A stretch of DNA of 64,000 nucleotides, from contig JBCBBH010000002.1 of the NCBI GenBank assembly GCA_038531945.1, positions 186,001 to 250,000 on the forward strand, read 5' to 3'. The notes under the pieces were generated by a model that saw only the letters and a program-made list of their open reading frames with translations, searched no databases and was not told the DNA's origin. The position numbers and the translations under genes are program-made. Positions 52,061 through 60,438 of the stretch are shown piece after piece (the first letter of the stretch is position 1; the number at the start of each line of letters is the position of its first letter). The stretch is from CALBPI01 sp038531945. GTDB taxonomy: Bacteria; Pseudomonadota; Gammaproteobacteria; Steroidobacterales; Woeseiaceae.

Positions 52061-53061
52061 AGGTTCAGCCAAGCGGGCATTTCGAGGCCGCGCTCGGCGA
52101 GGTATTCCCGATTGAACAGGCGTGCCTTGTAGCGCAGGCCACCATCGCACAGGATCGTGACGATCGTGTGGCCCGGGCCCATCTCGTGAGCGAGGCGAAC
52201 CGCACCGGCAAGATTGATGCCGCTTGAACCTCCGAGCAACAGACCTTCGTCGCGGATCAGGTCGTAGACGATCGGGAGTGCTTCGCTGTCGGGGATTTGA
52301 CAGCTCCAATCGATTACCGTGTCGGCGAGGTTGTCGGTAATTCGCGAGTTGCCGATGCCTTCGCTCAATGAGCTGCCCACGATTTTGATTTCGCCGTGTG
52401 TGAAGTAGTGATGCAGTCCCGAGCCTTCCGGATCACAGAGTCCGATCGTGACGTTCGGGTGGTGTTTGCGGAGGCCGCGCGCGACGCCCGCTAACGTGCC
52501 GCCTGTGCCGGTGGCGCAAACAAATGCGTCGACTTTTGCATCCGTTTGTTGCCAGATTTCTTCAGCTGTTGTGCGCTCGTGGACGTCGCGATTTGCTGTG
52601 TTATCAAACTGATTGGCCCAAAAAGCGCTGCCGGGTTTTTCCTCATTCATTGCCTCGGCAATTCGCCGAGACTCATGGACGAAGTGCGCGGGGTTTTTGA
52701 ATGGCACTGCAGGAATTTGCCGAATCTCGGGTCCGTACGCCGCGAGCGTTTCCACTTTCTCTGCGCTTTGGGTATTCGGCATTACGATAATGCTCGGATG
52801 GCCGAGCGCGTTGCCCACCATCGCGAGTCCGATACCGGTGTTTCCCGCGGTTCCTTCGACGATTGTGGCCCCTTCGGTCAACTCGCCGTTCAGTCGCGCT
52901 GCTTCGATCATGCCGAGCGCCGCGCGGTCCTTGACAGATCCACCTGGGTTCATGAACTCGGCCTTTCCCAGGATTTCGCAGCCGGTTAAATCAGATAACC
53001 GATTCAGACGAAGCAGCGGCGTGTTACCGATGTGGTCAACGAGTTGCTGACCGCGTGTCAT
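52057..53061 (-). CDS. cysK: Cysteine synthase A-like enzyme
   Basis: A 334-residue fold-type II PLP enzyme. PLP lysine K44 in MNPGGSVKDRAALGMIE, then EGTAGNTGIGLAMVGNALGHPSIIVMPNTQS and CATGTGGTLAGVARGL. It is somewhat longer than E. coli CysK (323), and has a Trp-rich tail (PAWLNL). It makes cysteine from O-acetylserine and sulfide; a related activity is possible. Its start overlaps the prfA stop by ATGA, unusual company for a cysteine synthase. Confidence 0.9.
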   Translation of the reverse strand: MTRGQQLVDHIGNTPLLRLNRLSDLTGCEILGKAEFMNPGGSVKDRAALGMIEAARLNGELTEGATIVEGTAGNTGIGLAMVGNALGHPSIIVMPNTQSAEKVETLAAYGPEIRQIPAVPFKNPAHFVHESRRIAEAMNEEKPGSAFWANQFDNTANRDVHERTTAEEIWQQTDAKVDAFVCATGTGGTLAGVARGLRKHHPNVTIGLCDPEGSGLHHYFTHGEIKIVGSSLSEGIGNSRITDNLADTVIDWSCQIPDSEALPIVYDLIRDEGLLLGGSSGINLAGAVRLAHEMGPGHTIVTILCDGGLRYKARLFNREYLAERGLEMPAWLNL

Positions 53062-54149
53062 TGATCGCTGGCTTCCAGAGCAGCTAGCTGGTCCGCCTGG
53101 TATTCGTGCGTCAACGGGTCGATCACAGCCTCCAGGCCGCCTTCGAGCACATCGGAAAGCTTGTAGAGTGTCAGGTTGATTCGATGATCTGTCACGCGAC
53201 CTTGCGGGTAGTTGTAGGTGCGGATTCTCTCTGACCGATCGCCGCTGCCGACCAGCTCCCGCCGCTGTTCCGCTTGTGCCGTGCTTTGCGCGCTGCGCTC
53301 GGCATCGAGGAGCCGCGCCTTCAGCAAGGACATCGCTCGAGCACGATTCTTATGCTGCGATCGCTCGTCCTGGCATTCGACGACCACGCCGGTCGGGAGG
53401 TGCGTGATCCGCACCGCGGAGTCCGTCTTGTTGACATGCTGCCCACCGGCGCCGGAGGCGCGATAGGTGTCTACCCTGAGATCCGCGGTATTGATGTCGA
53501 TTTCTTCGACTAGCTCGACTTCCGGCAACACTGCGACCGTGCAGGCGGACGTGTGGATGCGGCCTTGAGACTCGGTCTCCGGAACTCGCTGTACGCGATG
53601 TGCCCCGGACTCGAATTTCAATTGAGCATAGGCCCGTGTGCCTTTTACCTGACTGATGATTTCCTTGTAGCCGCCGTGTTCGCCTTCGCTTGCCGACAGA
53701 ATCGTCACCTGCCAGCGCTGACGCTCAGCGAAACGGCTGTACATCTTGAACAGGTCACCCGCGAAAATTGCTGCCTCATCGCCGCCGGTGCCGGCCCGAA
53801 TTTCAAGAAACAGATTGGCGTTGTCGTGTGGGTCTTCGGGGATCAGCGCCTTTTGAAGTTCCACCTCGTTCGAATCGATCGAGGCTTGCAGGCGCTCAAC
53901 CTCCTCAAGCCCCATCTTGCGCATTTCCGGATCGCTATCGTCAGCGAGTAGTTTCGCCTCGGCCAACTCTTGCTCGTGGGTTTCGTATTCCCGGAAACGC
54001 TGAACGACGGGTTCGAGCTTGCTGTATTCCATCGATAGCTCGCGAAATCGATCCGCGTCTGCGATGGTTTGTTGATCGGATAACAGCGCTTCGATCTCTT
54101 CAAAGCGCTCCGCAAGCGCCTGTAGCTTGTGCGAAATGGACGGTTTCAT
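53058..54149 (-). CDS. prfA: Peptide chain release factor 1
   Basis: A 363-residue RF1. The GGQ motif is in YRASGAGGQHVNKTDSAVRI; other segments (EIRAGTGGDEAAIFAGDLFKMY; ESQGRIHTSACTVAVLPE) are family standard. It recognises UAA and UAG stops. It follows hemA by eight bases, the classic hemA-prfA order, and is coupled by ATGA to the cysK-like gene rather than to prmC. Confidence 0.97.
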   Translation of the reverse strand: MKPSISHKLQALAERFEEIEALLSDQQTIADADRFRELSMEYSKLEPVVQRFREYETHEQELAEAKLLADDSDPEMRKMGLEEVERLQASIDSNEVELQKALIPEDPHDNANLFLEIRAGTGGDEAAIFAGDLFKMYSRFAERQRWQVTILSASEGEHGGYKEIISQVKGTRAYAQLKFESGAHRVQRVPETESQGRIHTSACTVAVLPEVELVEEIDINTADLRVDTYRASGAGGQHVNKTDSAVRITHLPTGVVVECQDERSQHKNRARAMSLLKARLLDAERSAQSTAQAEQRRELVGSGDRSERIRTYNYPQGRVTDHRINLTLYKLSDVLEGGLEAVIDPLTHEYQADQLAALEASDQ

Positions 54150-54157
54150 TGTGGCAG

Positions 54158-55465
54158 CTAACGGTTACTGCTGGCCGGGCGGACCGGCGTCGCTGTCGAC
54201 TCTTCGTCGGAGGCGGATGGTCGCCCAAGGAACAGCTCCTTCGCCACCTCAAGAAACTGCGCGTCAGACTCGGCGGCGGCCTCGCGCAGGCGTTCGGTGG
54301 GTTGATGCAGAATTCTCTGGGTGAGCGCATGCACCATGTGTTGCATCACTTCATCGACGGGATGTCCGGCCGCGATACGGCGTCTTGCATTGTCGAGCGC
54401 TTCATCGCGAACCCGCATTACCGATTCGCGCACTGACAGGATCGTGGGCGTTGCAACGCGTTGGCGCTCCGTCCGACTAAACCGCTCCAGTTCTTCGCGA
54501 ATAATTTCCTCCGCTTCAACAGAGGCTTGCTTCCGCGCTTCCTGTCCATCGGTGATGACGTTATTCAGATCGTCGATCGTGTACAGGTACACGTCCGGTT
54601 GTTTTCCAACATCGGGCTCGATGTCTCGTGGTACCGCGATATCGACTGCAAACAGTGGTTTGCGTTTACGGCTTCGGATTGCGGTGCGCATCATTTCCGT
54701 CGTTATGACCGCGTTCGGCGCGCCAGTCGATGCGATCAGAATATCGGCGTCTGGCAGTGCCCGATCCAGACGGTCGAGTGGCATAGCAAATCCTTCCACT
54801 GCATCTGCCAGTCGTTGTGCGCGCTCCTCACTTCGGTTGGCAATGAAGATCTTGCCAATGCCATGACCTCGCAGATGCCGTGCGACCAGTTCGATCGTCT
54901 CACCCGCGCCCACCAGCAGGGCGGTGTGTTGCTCAAACCCCGCGAACAGTTGTTTGGCGAGGCGCACGGCGGCGTACGCGACCGAGACTGGGCTGGCGCC
55001 GATTTCCGTGTCCGTTCTGACCTTCTTGGCGATCGAGAACGCCTGCTCGAACACGCGCCCGAGGTGAGCGCCTACGGCGTTATGCTCCTGCGCCAGCCGA
55101 TAGGCGGTTTTTAATTGTCCGGTGATCTGGGTTTCGCCCAGGACCATCGAATCCAGACCGCAAGCCACACGGAAGAGATGTTCCGCGGCCTCGGCATCGT
55201 TGCGTGTGAAGAGTGATTCCCGGAACCCTGTGCCGGTGTGTTTGGAGGTTTCGAGCAGACCTGCGATTTCTTCCGCAGGCGCGGGCGATCCTGCCCAGTA
55301 AATCTCAGTTCGGTTGCAGGTGGACAGCACCAGTGCTTCGGTCACGCCGGGCAACGACCGAATTTCGCGCAGCGTGTCGGGCTGGGCCGACTCCGAGATC
55401 ACCACCTGCTCGCGGACTTCCACGGGCGCAGTGTTATGGTTAATCCCCAGAATATTGATCGTCAT
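54158..55465 (-). CDS. hemA: Glutamyl-tRNA reductase
   Basis: A 435-residue enzyme that reduces Glu-tRNA to glutamate semialdehyde in heme synthesis. Catalytic C50 is in ALVLSTCNRTEIYW, the same number as in E. coli. NADP domain LLVGAGETIELVARHLRGHG; dimerisation helix at the C-terminus. The start at 55465 (MTINILGINHNTAP) is the family start. Divergent from the TPR gene, with about 88 bases between the starts, as in Pseudomonas. Confidence 0.96.
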   Translation of the reverse strand: MTINILGINHNTAPVEVREQVVISESAQPDTLREIRSLPGVTEALVLSTCNRTEIYWAGSPAPAEEIAGLLETSKHTGTGFRESLFTRNDAEAAEHLFRVACGLDSMVLGETQITGQLKTAYRLAQEHNAVGAHLGRVFEQAFSIAKKVRTDTEIGASPVSVAYAAVRLAKQLFAGFEQHTALLVGAGETIELVARHLRGHGIGKIFIANRSEERAQRLADAVEGFAMPLDRLDRALPDADILIASTGAPNAVITTEMMRTAIRSRKRKPLFAVDIAVPRDIEPDVGKQPDVYLYTIDDLNNVITDGQEARKQASVEAEEIIREELERFSRTERQRVATPTILSVRESVMRVRDEALDNARRRIAAGHPVDEVMQHMVHALTQRILHQPTERLREAAAESDAQFLEVAKELFLGRPSASDEESTATPVRPASSNR

Positions 55466-55553
55466 GCGCGAACTATTGCAACCAGCCTGCCTCCAAACCC
55501 CTATGATATGCGATGTGCGCCGTAAGCGCCGCACAGACGTTGGAGTGACTTGC

Positions 55554-57212
55554 ATGAAATTTCTGATCTATCGACCGTTTGCCGTCGTGTTGGCCTTGCT
55601 TGTGTGCGCTGGGGTGGGCGCAGCGGAGCGTGGCAGTTCGCTCGCCAAAGCGGAACGCGCGTTGACCGAGGGCGACTACGTCGGCGGGGTTGAGGCCTAC
55701 GTTGCCGCGGCATCGACCACGGACAATATCGAGACGGCCAGGCAAGCCACGCTCACCGCATACGATTTTGGCTTCGACAAACTCGCGACAGAAGCGGCCG
55801 AGCGTTGGTCGAGCCTCGACGACACCGCGGTGAAACCTAAGCTCTACGCAGCGATGGCTACCCTCAGATCCGGCGATCGCAAGGGGGCAGTCCGCGCCTG
55901 GAGAACCGTATTGGATACGCCGGAGGCAGCGCAGACCGCGTGCGAGTTTGTCGAGCAAAAATTTGTTCGTGGTATCCGTGCGGATGATGCTGCGTGGGTG
56001 TTTGACACACTCGCTGCGCGCTATCGCGACGTTCCTTGTGTGGTCTACCGAGCGGCGTCGGCGGCTGCCAGTGCCAATGACGACGAGGCGGCGGAGCGCT
56101 GGCTGGACCGGCTCCGCGACATTGACGCATTCGATGACGAGGCGCGGTTACTGCAGATTGCATTGCTGATCGATGACGAGGAGGTCGACCAGGCGTTCAC
56201 CGACGAGACTTTGCGACTGTCGGACGCAGCCAGTGTGCGCCAGCAGGTACAACTCGCGTTGCTCAACGCACGAGCCGAAGATCTCGAAAACGCGCAAGTG
56301 ATGCTCGAGTTATTGCGCGATGAGCATCCCGACGATGCAGAAGTTCTCGAAGCGACGGCGCTTGTGCAGCTGCAGGCCGGTGAGATCGACGCATCGCGCG
56401 AGAGTTTTCTCGCGTTGCTGGACTCGGGTGGCAAGACAGGCAGCGCGTTGTATTACCTCGCGCGTTTCGCAGAGGGTCAGCGTCGGCAGGACCAGGCTTT
56501 GCGTCTGTACTCACAAATCGACTCCGGCGAGTTTGTTCTCGACGCGCAGCAGCGCGCCGCATTCTTGCTAAGTGACCGCAGTGGTTTCATCGACGCCATC
56601 GATCATCTGGAAGGATTCAGTGACCGCAACCCACGCTATGGGCTAGATCTCAGTTTGAGCCGCGCGGCGCTGTATGCACAAAACGAGTTTTACGATCAGG
56701 CGCTGGAGCTGTATTCGGCGTACCTCGCGATTCGTCCGAGAGCCGAGTTTGCGCTGCTGGGCAAGGCAGACACGTTATTGCGAAAAGATGAAATTGACGA
56801 GGCGGTCGATGTGTTTCGTGGTGTCGTGAAAATGTATCCGGAGTCAGCCAACGCATTGAACTCGCTGGGGTACACGTTGGCGGATCGCACGCGAAAGTTC
56901 CGCGAAGCCGAGAAACTGATCGACAAGGCACTGGAGCTGGAGCCGGACAACGCTGCCATCATCGACAGCAAGGGTTGGGTGCTTTTTCGTCGCGGCAAAT
57001 ACAAAGACGCTCGGGAATATCTTGAGCGTGCTTACGAGCAGTTCCCTGACGCGGAGGTCGCGGCGCACCTCGGCGAGGTCATGTGGAAAATGGGTGACGA
57101 AGAAGCAGCGCGTGAGCTTCTGCAAGAAGCCTATCGACGGGACCCGGCAGATCCCACACTTCGCGAAACCATTCGGCGATTGATGGATGAAGGCCCAGCG
57201 ACTCGCAGCTAG
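55554..57212 (+). CDS. Exported TPR protein, positional homologue of LbcA
   Basis: A 552-residue protein with an N-terminal signal (FLIYRPFAVVLALLVCAGVG) and about ten TPR-like helical repeats; the clearest are near the C-terminus (YPESANALNSLGYTLADR; ALELEPDNAAIIDSKGWVLFRRGKY). It occupies the same place (hemA divergent, then lolB) as LbcA (PA4667), the outer-membrane partner of the CtpA protease. A cysteine is present in LLVCAGVG, but the residue before it is Val, which does not fit a lipobox, so it may be periplasmic instead of a lipoprotein. The start is placed 88 bases from hemA. Confidence 0.8.
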   Translation: MKFLIYRPFAVVLALLVCAGVGAAERGSSLAKAERALTEGDYVGGVEAYVAAASTTDNIETARQATLTAYDFGFDKLATEAAERWSSLDDTAVKPKLYAAMATLRSGDRKGAVRAWRTVLDTPEAAQTACEFVEQKFVRGIRADDAAWVFDTLAARYRDVPCVVYRAASAAASANDDEAAERWLDRLRDIDAFDDEARLLQIALLIDDEEVDQAFTDETLRLSDAASVRQQVQLALLNARAEDLENAQVMLELLRDEHPDDAEVLEATALVQLQAGEIDASRESFLALLDSGGKTGSALYYLARFAEGQRRQDQALRLYSQIDSGEFVLDAQQRAAFLLSDRSGFIDAIDHLEGFSDRNPRYGLDLSLSRAALYAQNEFYDQALELYSAYLAIRPRAEFALLGKADTLLRKDEIDEAVDVFRGVVKMYPESANALNSLGYTLADRTRKFREAEKLIDKALELEPDNAAIIDSKGWVLFRRGKYKDAREYLERAYEQFPDAEVAAHLGEVMWKMGDEEAARELLQEAYRRDPADPTLRETIRRLMDEGPATRS

Positions 57213-57819
57213 GTTCGCGGTCGTTGCGACGCTCGCGCTCAGCGGCTGTGTCACGACCGGTGTCCAAGAGCTGCCGAAGCTTGAATCCTGGGATCAGCGC
57301 CAGGACGTGCTTGGTGCGCTTGAGGAATGGTCGCTGCGCGGACGTCTCGGCATTCGCACGCCTGAGGACGCGTCGAGCGGCAACTTGAAATGGCGGCAGG
57401 AAGGCCCCAGTTTTGTTGCTGAGATCGATGGCCCTCTGGGCATCGGCGGCGTGCGTGCCTTCGGCGATCCCGATGCTGTGACGCTGGAGGGAAGCCGGAT
57501 CGACACGGTGACCGTGACGGACCCGGGCAACGAGCTGTTTCGCCAGACCGGCCTGCAGGTCCCTATTGAAGGGCTGCGCTACTGGCTGCTCGGCGTGCCT
57601 GTGCCGTCGTTGCCGGCCGAGGTGGTGCAGGGCGCGAATGGGTTGCCAGAGCGCATCATCCAAGCAGGCTGGGACATCGAATTCAGGGAATATCGTACGT
57701 GGTCGCTAAACCCATTACCGCGGCGGATTGTCGCGAATTCCGACGAAACTCGACTGACAATAGTGGTTCGAGATTGGGATATTCGCGAGCAAAGTCAGAT
57801 CGCGTCGTCATCAAATTGA
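57187..57819 (+). CDS. lolB: Outer-membrane lipoprotein receptor LolB
   Basis: A 210-residue lipoprotein with lipobox LSGC (C about residue 21). It has the LolB pattern WSLRGRLGIRTPEDASSGNLKWRQEG, IDGPLGIGG, and LRYWLLGVPVP. It accepts lipoproteins from LolA at the outer membrane. The gene overlaps the TPR gene by 26 bases, so the two are likely co-expressed. The ispE gene that normally follows is missing. Confidence 0.95.
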   Translation: MKAQRLAARFAVVATLALSGCVTTGVQELPKLESWDQRQDVLGALEEWSLRGRLGIRTPEDASSGNLKWRQEGPSFVAEIDGPLGIGGVRAFGDPDAVTLEGSRIDTVTVTDPGNELFRQTGLQVPIEGLRYWLLGVPVPSLPAEVVQGANGLPERIIQAGWDIEFREYRTWSLNPLPRRIVANSDETRLTIVVRDWDIREQSQIASSSN

Positions 57820-57844
57820 CATCAACGGTTCGGATGACCAAACT
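57816..57844 (+). promoter_or_regulatory. Possible promoter for tRNA-Gln and prs
   Basis: A perfect TTGACA -35 box (57816-57821), overlapping the lolB stop, is followed after 17 bases by CAAACT (57839-57844), a poor -10. A GC-rich stretch before the tRNA resembles a stable-RNA discriminator. The -35 is convincing, the -10 is not. Confidence 0.35.
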
Positions 57845-57877
57845 AGCGCCTCTCAGCGTACAAGCGCCAGGTTCTTC

Positions 57878-57953
57878 TGGGGTGTAGCCAAGTTGGTAAG
57901 GCAACGGGTTTTGATCCCGTGATGCGCAGGTTCGAGTCCTGCCACCCCAGCCA
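57878..57953 (+). tRNA. tRNA-Gln(TTG)
   Basis: A complete 76-nt cloverleaf including encoded CCA. Acceptor TGGGGTG (57878-57884) pairs with CACCCCA (57943-57949), discriminator G57950, CCA 57951-57953. Anticodon stem ACGGG/CCCGT (57904-57908 and 57916-57920) with TTG at 57911-57913. T-arm GCAGG-TTCGAGT-CCTGC. It lies between lolB and prs, as in Pseudomonas, and may be co-transcribed with prs. Confidence 0.95.
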
Positions 57954-57980
57954 TTCCCGGCCAATTTCACCTTTTGGGGG

Positions 57981-58940
57981 GTGGGTTTGGAAATTGCAAG
58001 TCTCGCGTTGTTCAGCGGCAGCGCGCACCCGAGACTGGCCGCGGATATCGCGCGCCATCTTCATGTTCCCCTAGCCAAGGCTCACGTCGGCCATTTTTCC
58101 GACGGTGAAACCACGGTCGAGATTCTCGAGAATATCCGCGGTCGCGAGACGTTCATCGTCCAGCCAACCTGCCCGCCGGCAAATGAGCATCTCATGGAGT
58201 TGTTGGTCATGGTCGATGCGTGTCGTCGAGCGTCCGCATCGCGCATCACGGCCGTGGTGCCGTACTACGGCTATGCACGTCAGGATCGCAGGCCCAGGGC
58301 GGCCCGTGTCCCGATTACCGCGAAACTCGTTGCCAAGCTGATCGCTGCGGCCGGCGTCGATCGGGTGTTAACAGTCGATCTGCATGCCGACCAGATTCAG
58401 GGCTTTTTCGATATCCCGGTCGACAACGTCTACGCATCACCGATCCTGTTGGGTGATGTCTGGAAGAAGAAGTATCCCGATATGGTCGTTGTATCACCGG
58501 ATGTCGGCGGGGTGGTACGCGCCCGTGCCCTGGCCAAGCGTCTCGACGATGCGGAGCTCGCGATCATCGACAAACGGCGGCCGCGCGCGAACGTCTCTGA
58601 AGTCATGAATATCATCGGCAACGTCGACGGTAAGCAGTGCATTCTGATCGATGATTTGGTCGATACCGCGGGCACGCTCTGCCAGGCAGCAGCGGCGCTG
58701 AAAGAGCACGGTGCGGAGCGCGTGTGCGCTTACATCACGCATCCGGTTTTTTCCGGACCGGCAATCGAACGGATCGACAACTCGCAGTTGGACGAGATGG
58801 TGGTAACCGACACGATTCCGTTGTCGGAGGCGGCTGCGAACTGCAGCCGTATTCGACAGCTCAGCACCGCGGAGTTGCTCGCCGAAACGCTGCGGCGAAT
58901 TTCTGACGAAGAGTCAGTTTCGAGCCTGTACGTCGATTAA
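57981..58940 (+). CDS. prs: Ribose-phosphate pyrophosphokinase
   Basis: A 319-residue PRPP synthetase. ALFSGSAHPRLAADIARHLH at the start, the ATP-binding HFSDGETTVEI, VPYYGYARQDRRPR, and the PRPP loop VDDLVDTAGTLC. The start is uncertain: GTG at 57981 or TTG at 57987, the latter better spaced from the G-run upstream (57975-57981). It supplies PRPP for nucleotides, NAD, histidine and tryptophan. About 180 bases separate it from rplY. Confidence 0.95.
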   Translation: MGLEIASLALFSGSAHPRLAADIARHLHVPLAKAHVGHFSDGETTVEILENIRGRETFIVQPTCPPANEHLMELLVMVDACRRASASRITAVVPYYGYARQDRRPRAARVPITAKLVAKLIAAAGVDRVLTVDLHADQIQGFFDIPVDNVYASPILLGDVWKKKYPDMVVVSPDVGGVVRARALAKRLDDAELAIIDKRRPRANVSEVMNIIGNVDGKQCILIDDLVDTAGTLCQAAAALKEHGAERVCAYITHPVFSGPAIERIDNSQLDEMVVTDTIPLSEAAANCSRIRQLSTAELLAETLRRISDEESVSSLYVD

Positions 58941-59005
58941 AAGCCGCCGCAAGCAGCCCAATCGCCGGAATTCTGAATAAATTTCGGCATTTAAGCGCGA
59001 TTCTA

Positions 59006-59034
59006 TCGACAGCACCCCCGATTTCGACTAGACT
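59006..59034 (+). promoter_or_regulatory. Probable promoter for rplY
   Basis: TCGACA (59006-59011) and TAGACT (59029-59034) are separated by exactly 17 bases, giving 5/6 and 4/6 consensus matches, followed by a GC-rich discriminator (TCGCGCCCGC). This leaves a leader of about 85 bases before the rplY ATG. Confidence 0.5.
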
Positions 59035-59126
59035 CGCGCCCGCGATGGACCAAGCCGTGTCGACTGGTCGCAAGTCGAATCCCGGCCCATCGGTAACACA
59101 ACACCCCAACTCAACCGGAGACTGTC

Positions 59127-59789
59127 ATGAGTGACAACACTGATCTGGTTGCGGAATTCCGGGAAGACCAGGGCAAAGGTGCGAGCCGCCGCCTGCGTAA
59201 AGAAGGAAAAGTACCCGCAATCTTGTACGGCGCTGGCCGTCCGCCACGCGCGATTTCTTTGCAGCACAACAAGCTGCTGCGTGCTCTTGAAGATGAGTCG
59301 TTCTATTCGAGCGTCCTGAACATCCAAGTCGGCGATAAGAACCAGGAAGCGATTCTGAAAGATCTGCAGCGCCATCCTGCGAAGCAGCAAATTCTGCACG
59401 TTGACCTGCAACGCATTGTCGCTGGCGAAGCCATTCGTATGAACGTACCGCTGCACTTTGTCGGCGAAGACGTGGCGCCGGGAGTTAAAACGCAAGGCGG
59501 TGTGGTGTCTCACTTGATCAACGAAGTGGAAGTTGTCTGTCTGCCGAAGCACTTGCCGGAATACCTGGAAGTCGACGTGTCGGCTCTGGACATTGACAGC
59601 ATCATCCACCTTTCAGAAGTACCGCTTCCGAAGGGCGTTGAAATTCCATCTTTGGCTCAGGGTGATGATTACGATCAACCCGTTGTTTCGATCTCGAAAC
59701 CTCGCGGAACGCTGGAAGCCGAAGAGGAAACCGAAACCGACGCTACCGACGCGGAGACAGAAGCCGCGCCGGAAGAGGGCGGCGAGTAA
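59127..59789 (+). CDS. rplY: 50S ribosomal protein L25/general stress protein Ctc
   Basis: A 220-residue Ctc-type L25. Residues 1-95 are the 5S rRNA-binding domain (GASRRLRKEGKVPAILYGAGRPPRAISL), about 100-185 the TL5 beta domain (MNVPLHFVGEDVAPGVKTQGGVV; PEYLEVDVSALDIDSIIHLSEV), and a glutamate-rich tail (EEETETDATDAETEAAPEEGGE). It precedes pth by 15 bases. The long form is normal in non-enteric gammaproteobacteria. Confidence 0.96.
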   Translation: MSDNTDLVAEFREDQGKGASRRLRKEGKVPAILYGAGRPPRAISLQHNKLLRALEDESFYSSVLNIQVGDKNQEAILKDLQRHPAKQQILHVDLQRIVAGEAIRMNVPLHFVGEDVAPGVKTQGGVVSHLINEVEVVCLPKHLPEYLEVDVSALDIDSIIHLSEVPLPKGVEIPSLAQGDDYDQPVVSISKPRGTLEAEEETETDATDAETEAAPEEGGE

Positions 59790-59804
59790 TCACGCGCAAC
59801 GCCG

Positions 59805-60437
59805 ATGGCGGATCAGATTCGTGTTATCGCCGGGCTCGGCAATCCGGGTAGCGAGTATGCCGATACCCGGCACAACGCGGGCTTCTGGTTCGTCGATGCG
59901 CTGGCCGAACGGTACGAGGCGCCGCTGAAGTTTCAGCGGCGTCTTGACGCCGACGTGGGTCGCTTTGAAGTGGCGGGCGAGCAAATCTGGCTCGTGAAAC
60001 CGATGACCTTCATGAACTGCAGTGGCGGTCCGCTGCGCGCGGTTCTTGATTACTTTCGGTTGGATATTTGCGAGACGCTGGTGGCGCATGATGAGCTGGA
60101 TCTGCAAGCCGGTACGCTTCGATTAAAGAAAGCCGGTGGTCATGGTGGCCACAATGGGCTTCGCGACATCATTGCACACAACGGCGCGGAGTATTACCGC
60201 CTGCGAATTGGCATCGGTCACCCCGGGCGAAGCGACCAGGTGCTCGGACATGTTCTGAAGCGAGCATCCAGCAAAGAGCAGGAGCTGCTCGATGAGTCGA
60301 TTGCGCGCGGTGTGAAGTCCGTGGCCAAGATGGTTCGAAAAGGTCCGGGCATCGTCATGAACGAGCTCAATCGCAAACCGAAGAAGCCGAAACCACCGAA
60401 GGTGGCGGCTGAGCCGACCGAGAAGGAACAGGACTGA
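59805..60437 (+). CDS. pth: Peptidyl-tRNA hydrolase
   Basis: A 210-residue enzyme that frees tRNA from dropped-off peptides. VIAGLGNPGSEYADTRHNAGFW carries the catalytic histidine and Asn; PMTFMNCSGGPLRAVLDY and AGGHGGHNGLRDI are conserved. The basic C-terminus (RKPKKPKPPKVAAEPTEKEQD) extends about 15 residues beyond E. coli Pth. It precedes ychF by one base. Confidence 0.96.
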   Translation: MADQIRVIAGLGNPGSEYADTRHNAGFWFVDALAERYEAPLKFQRRLDADVGRFEVAGEQIWLVKPMTFMNCSGGPLRAVLDYFRLDICETLVAHDELDLQAGTLRLKKAGGHGGHNGLRDIIAHNGAEYYRLRIGIGHPGRSDQVLGHVLKRASSKEQELLDESIARGVKSVAKMVRKGPGIVMNELNRKPKKPKPPKVAAEPTEKEQD

Positions 60438-60438
60438 T

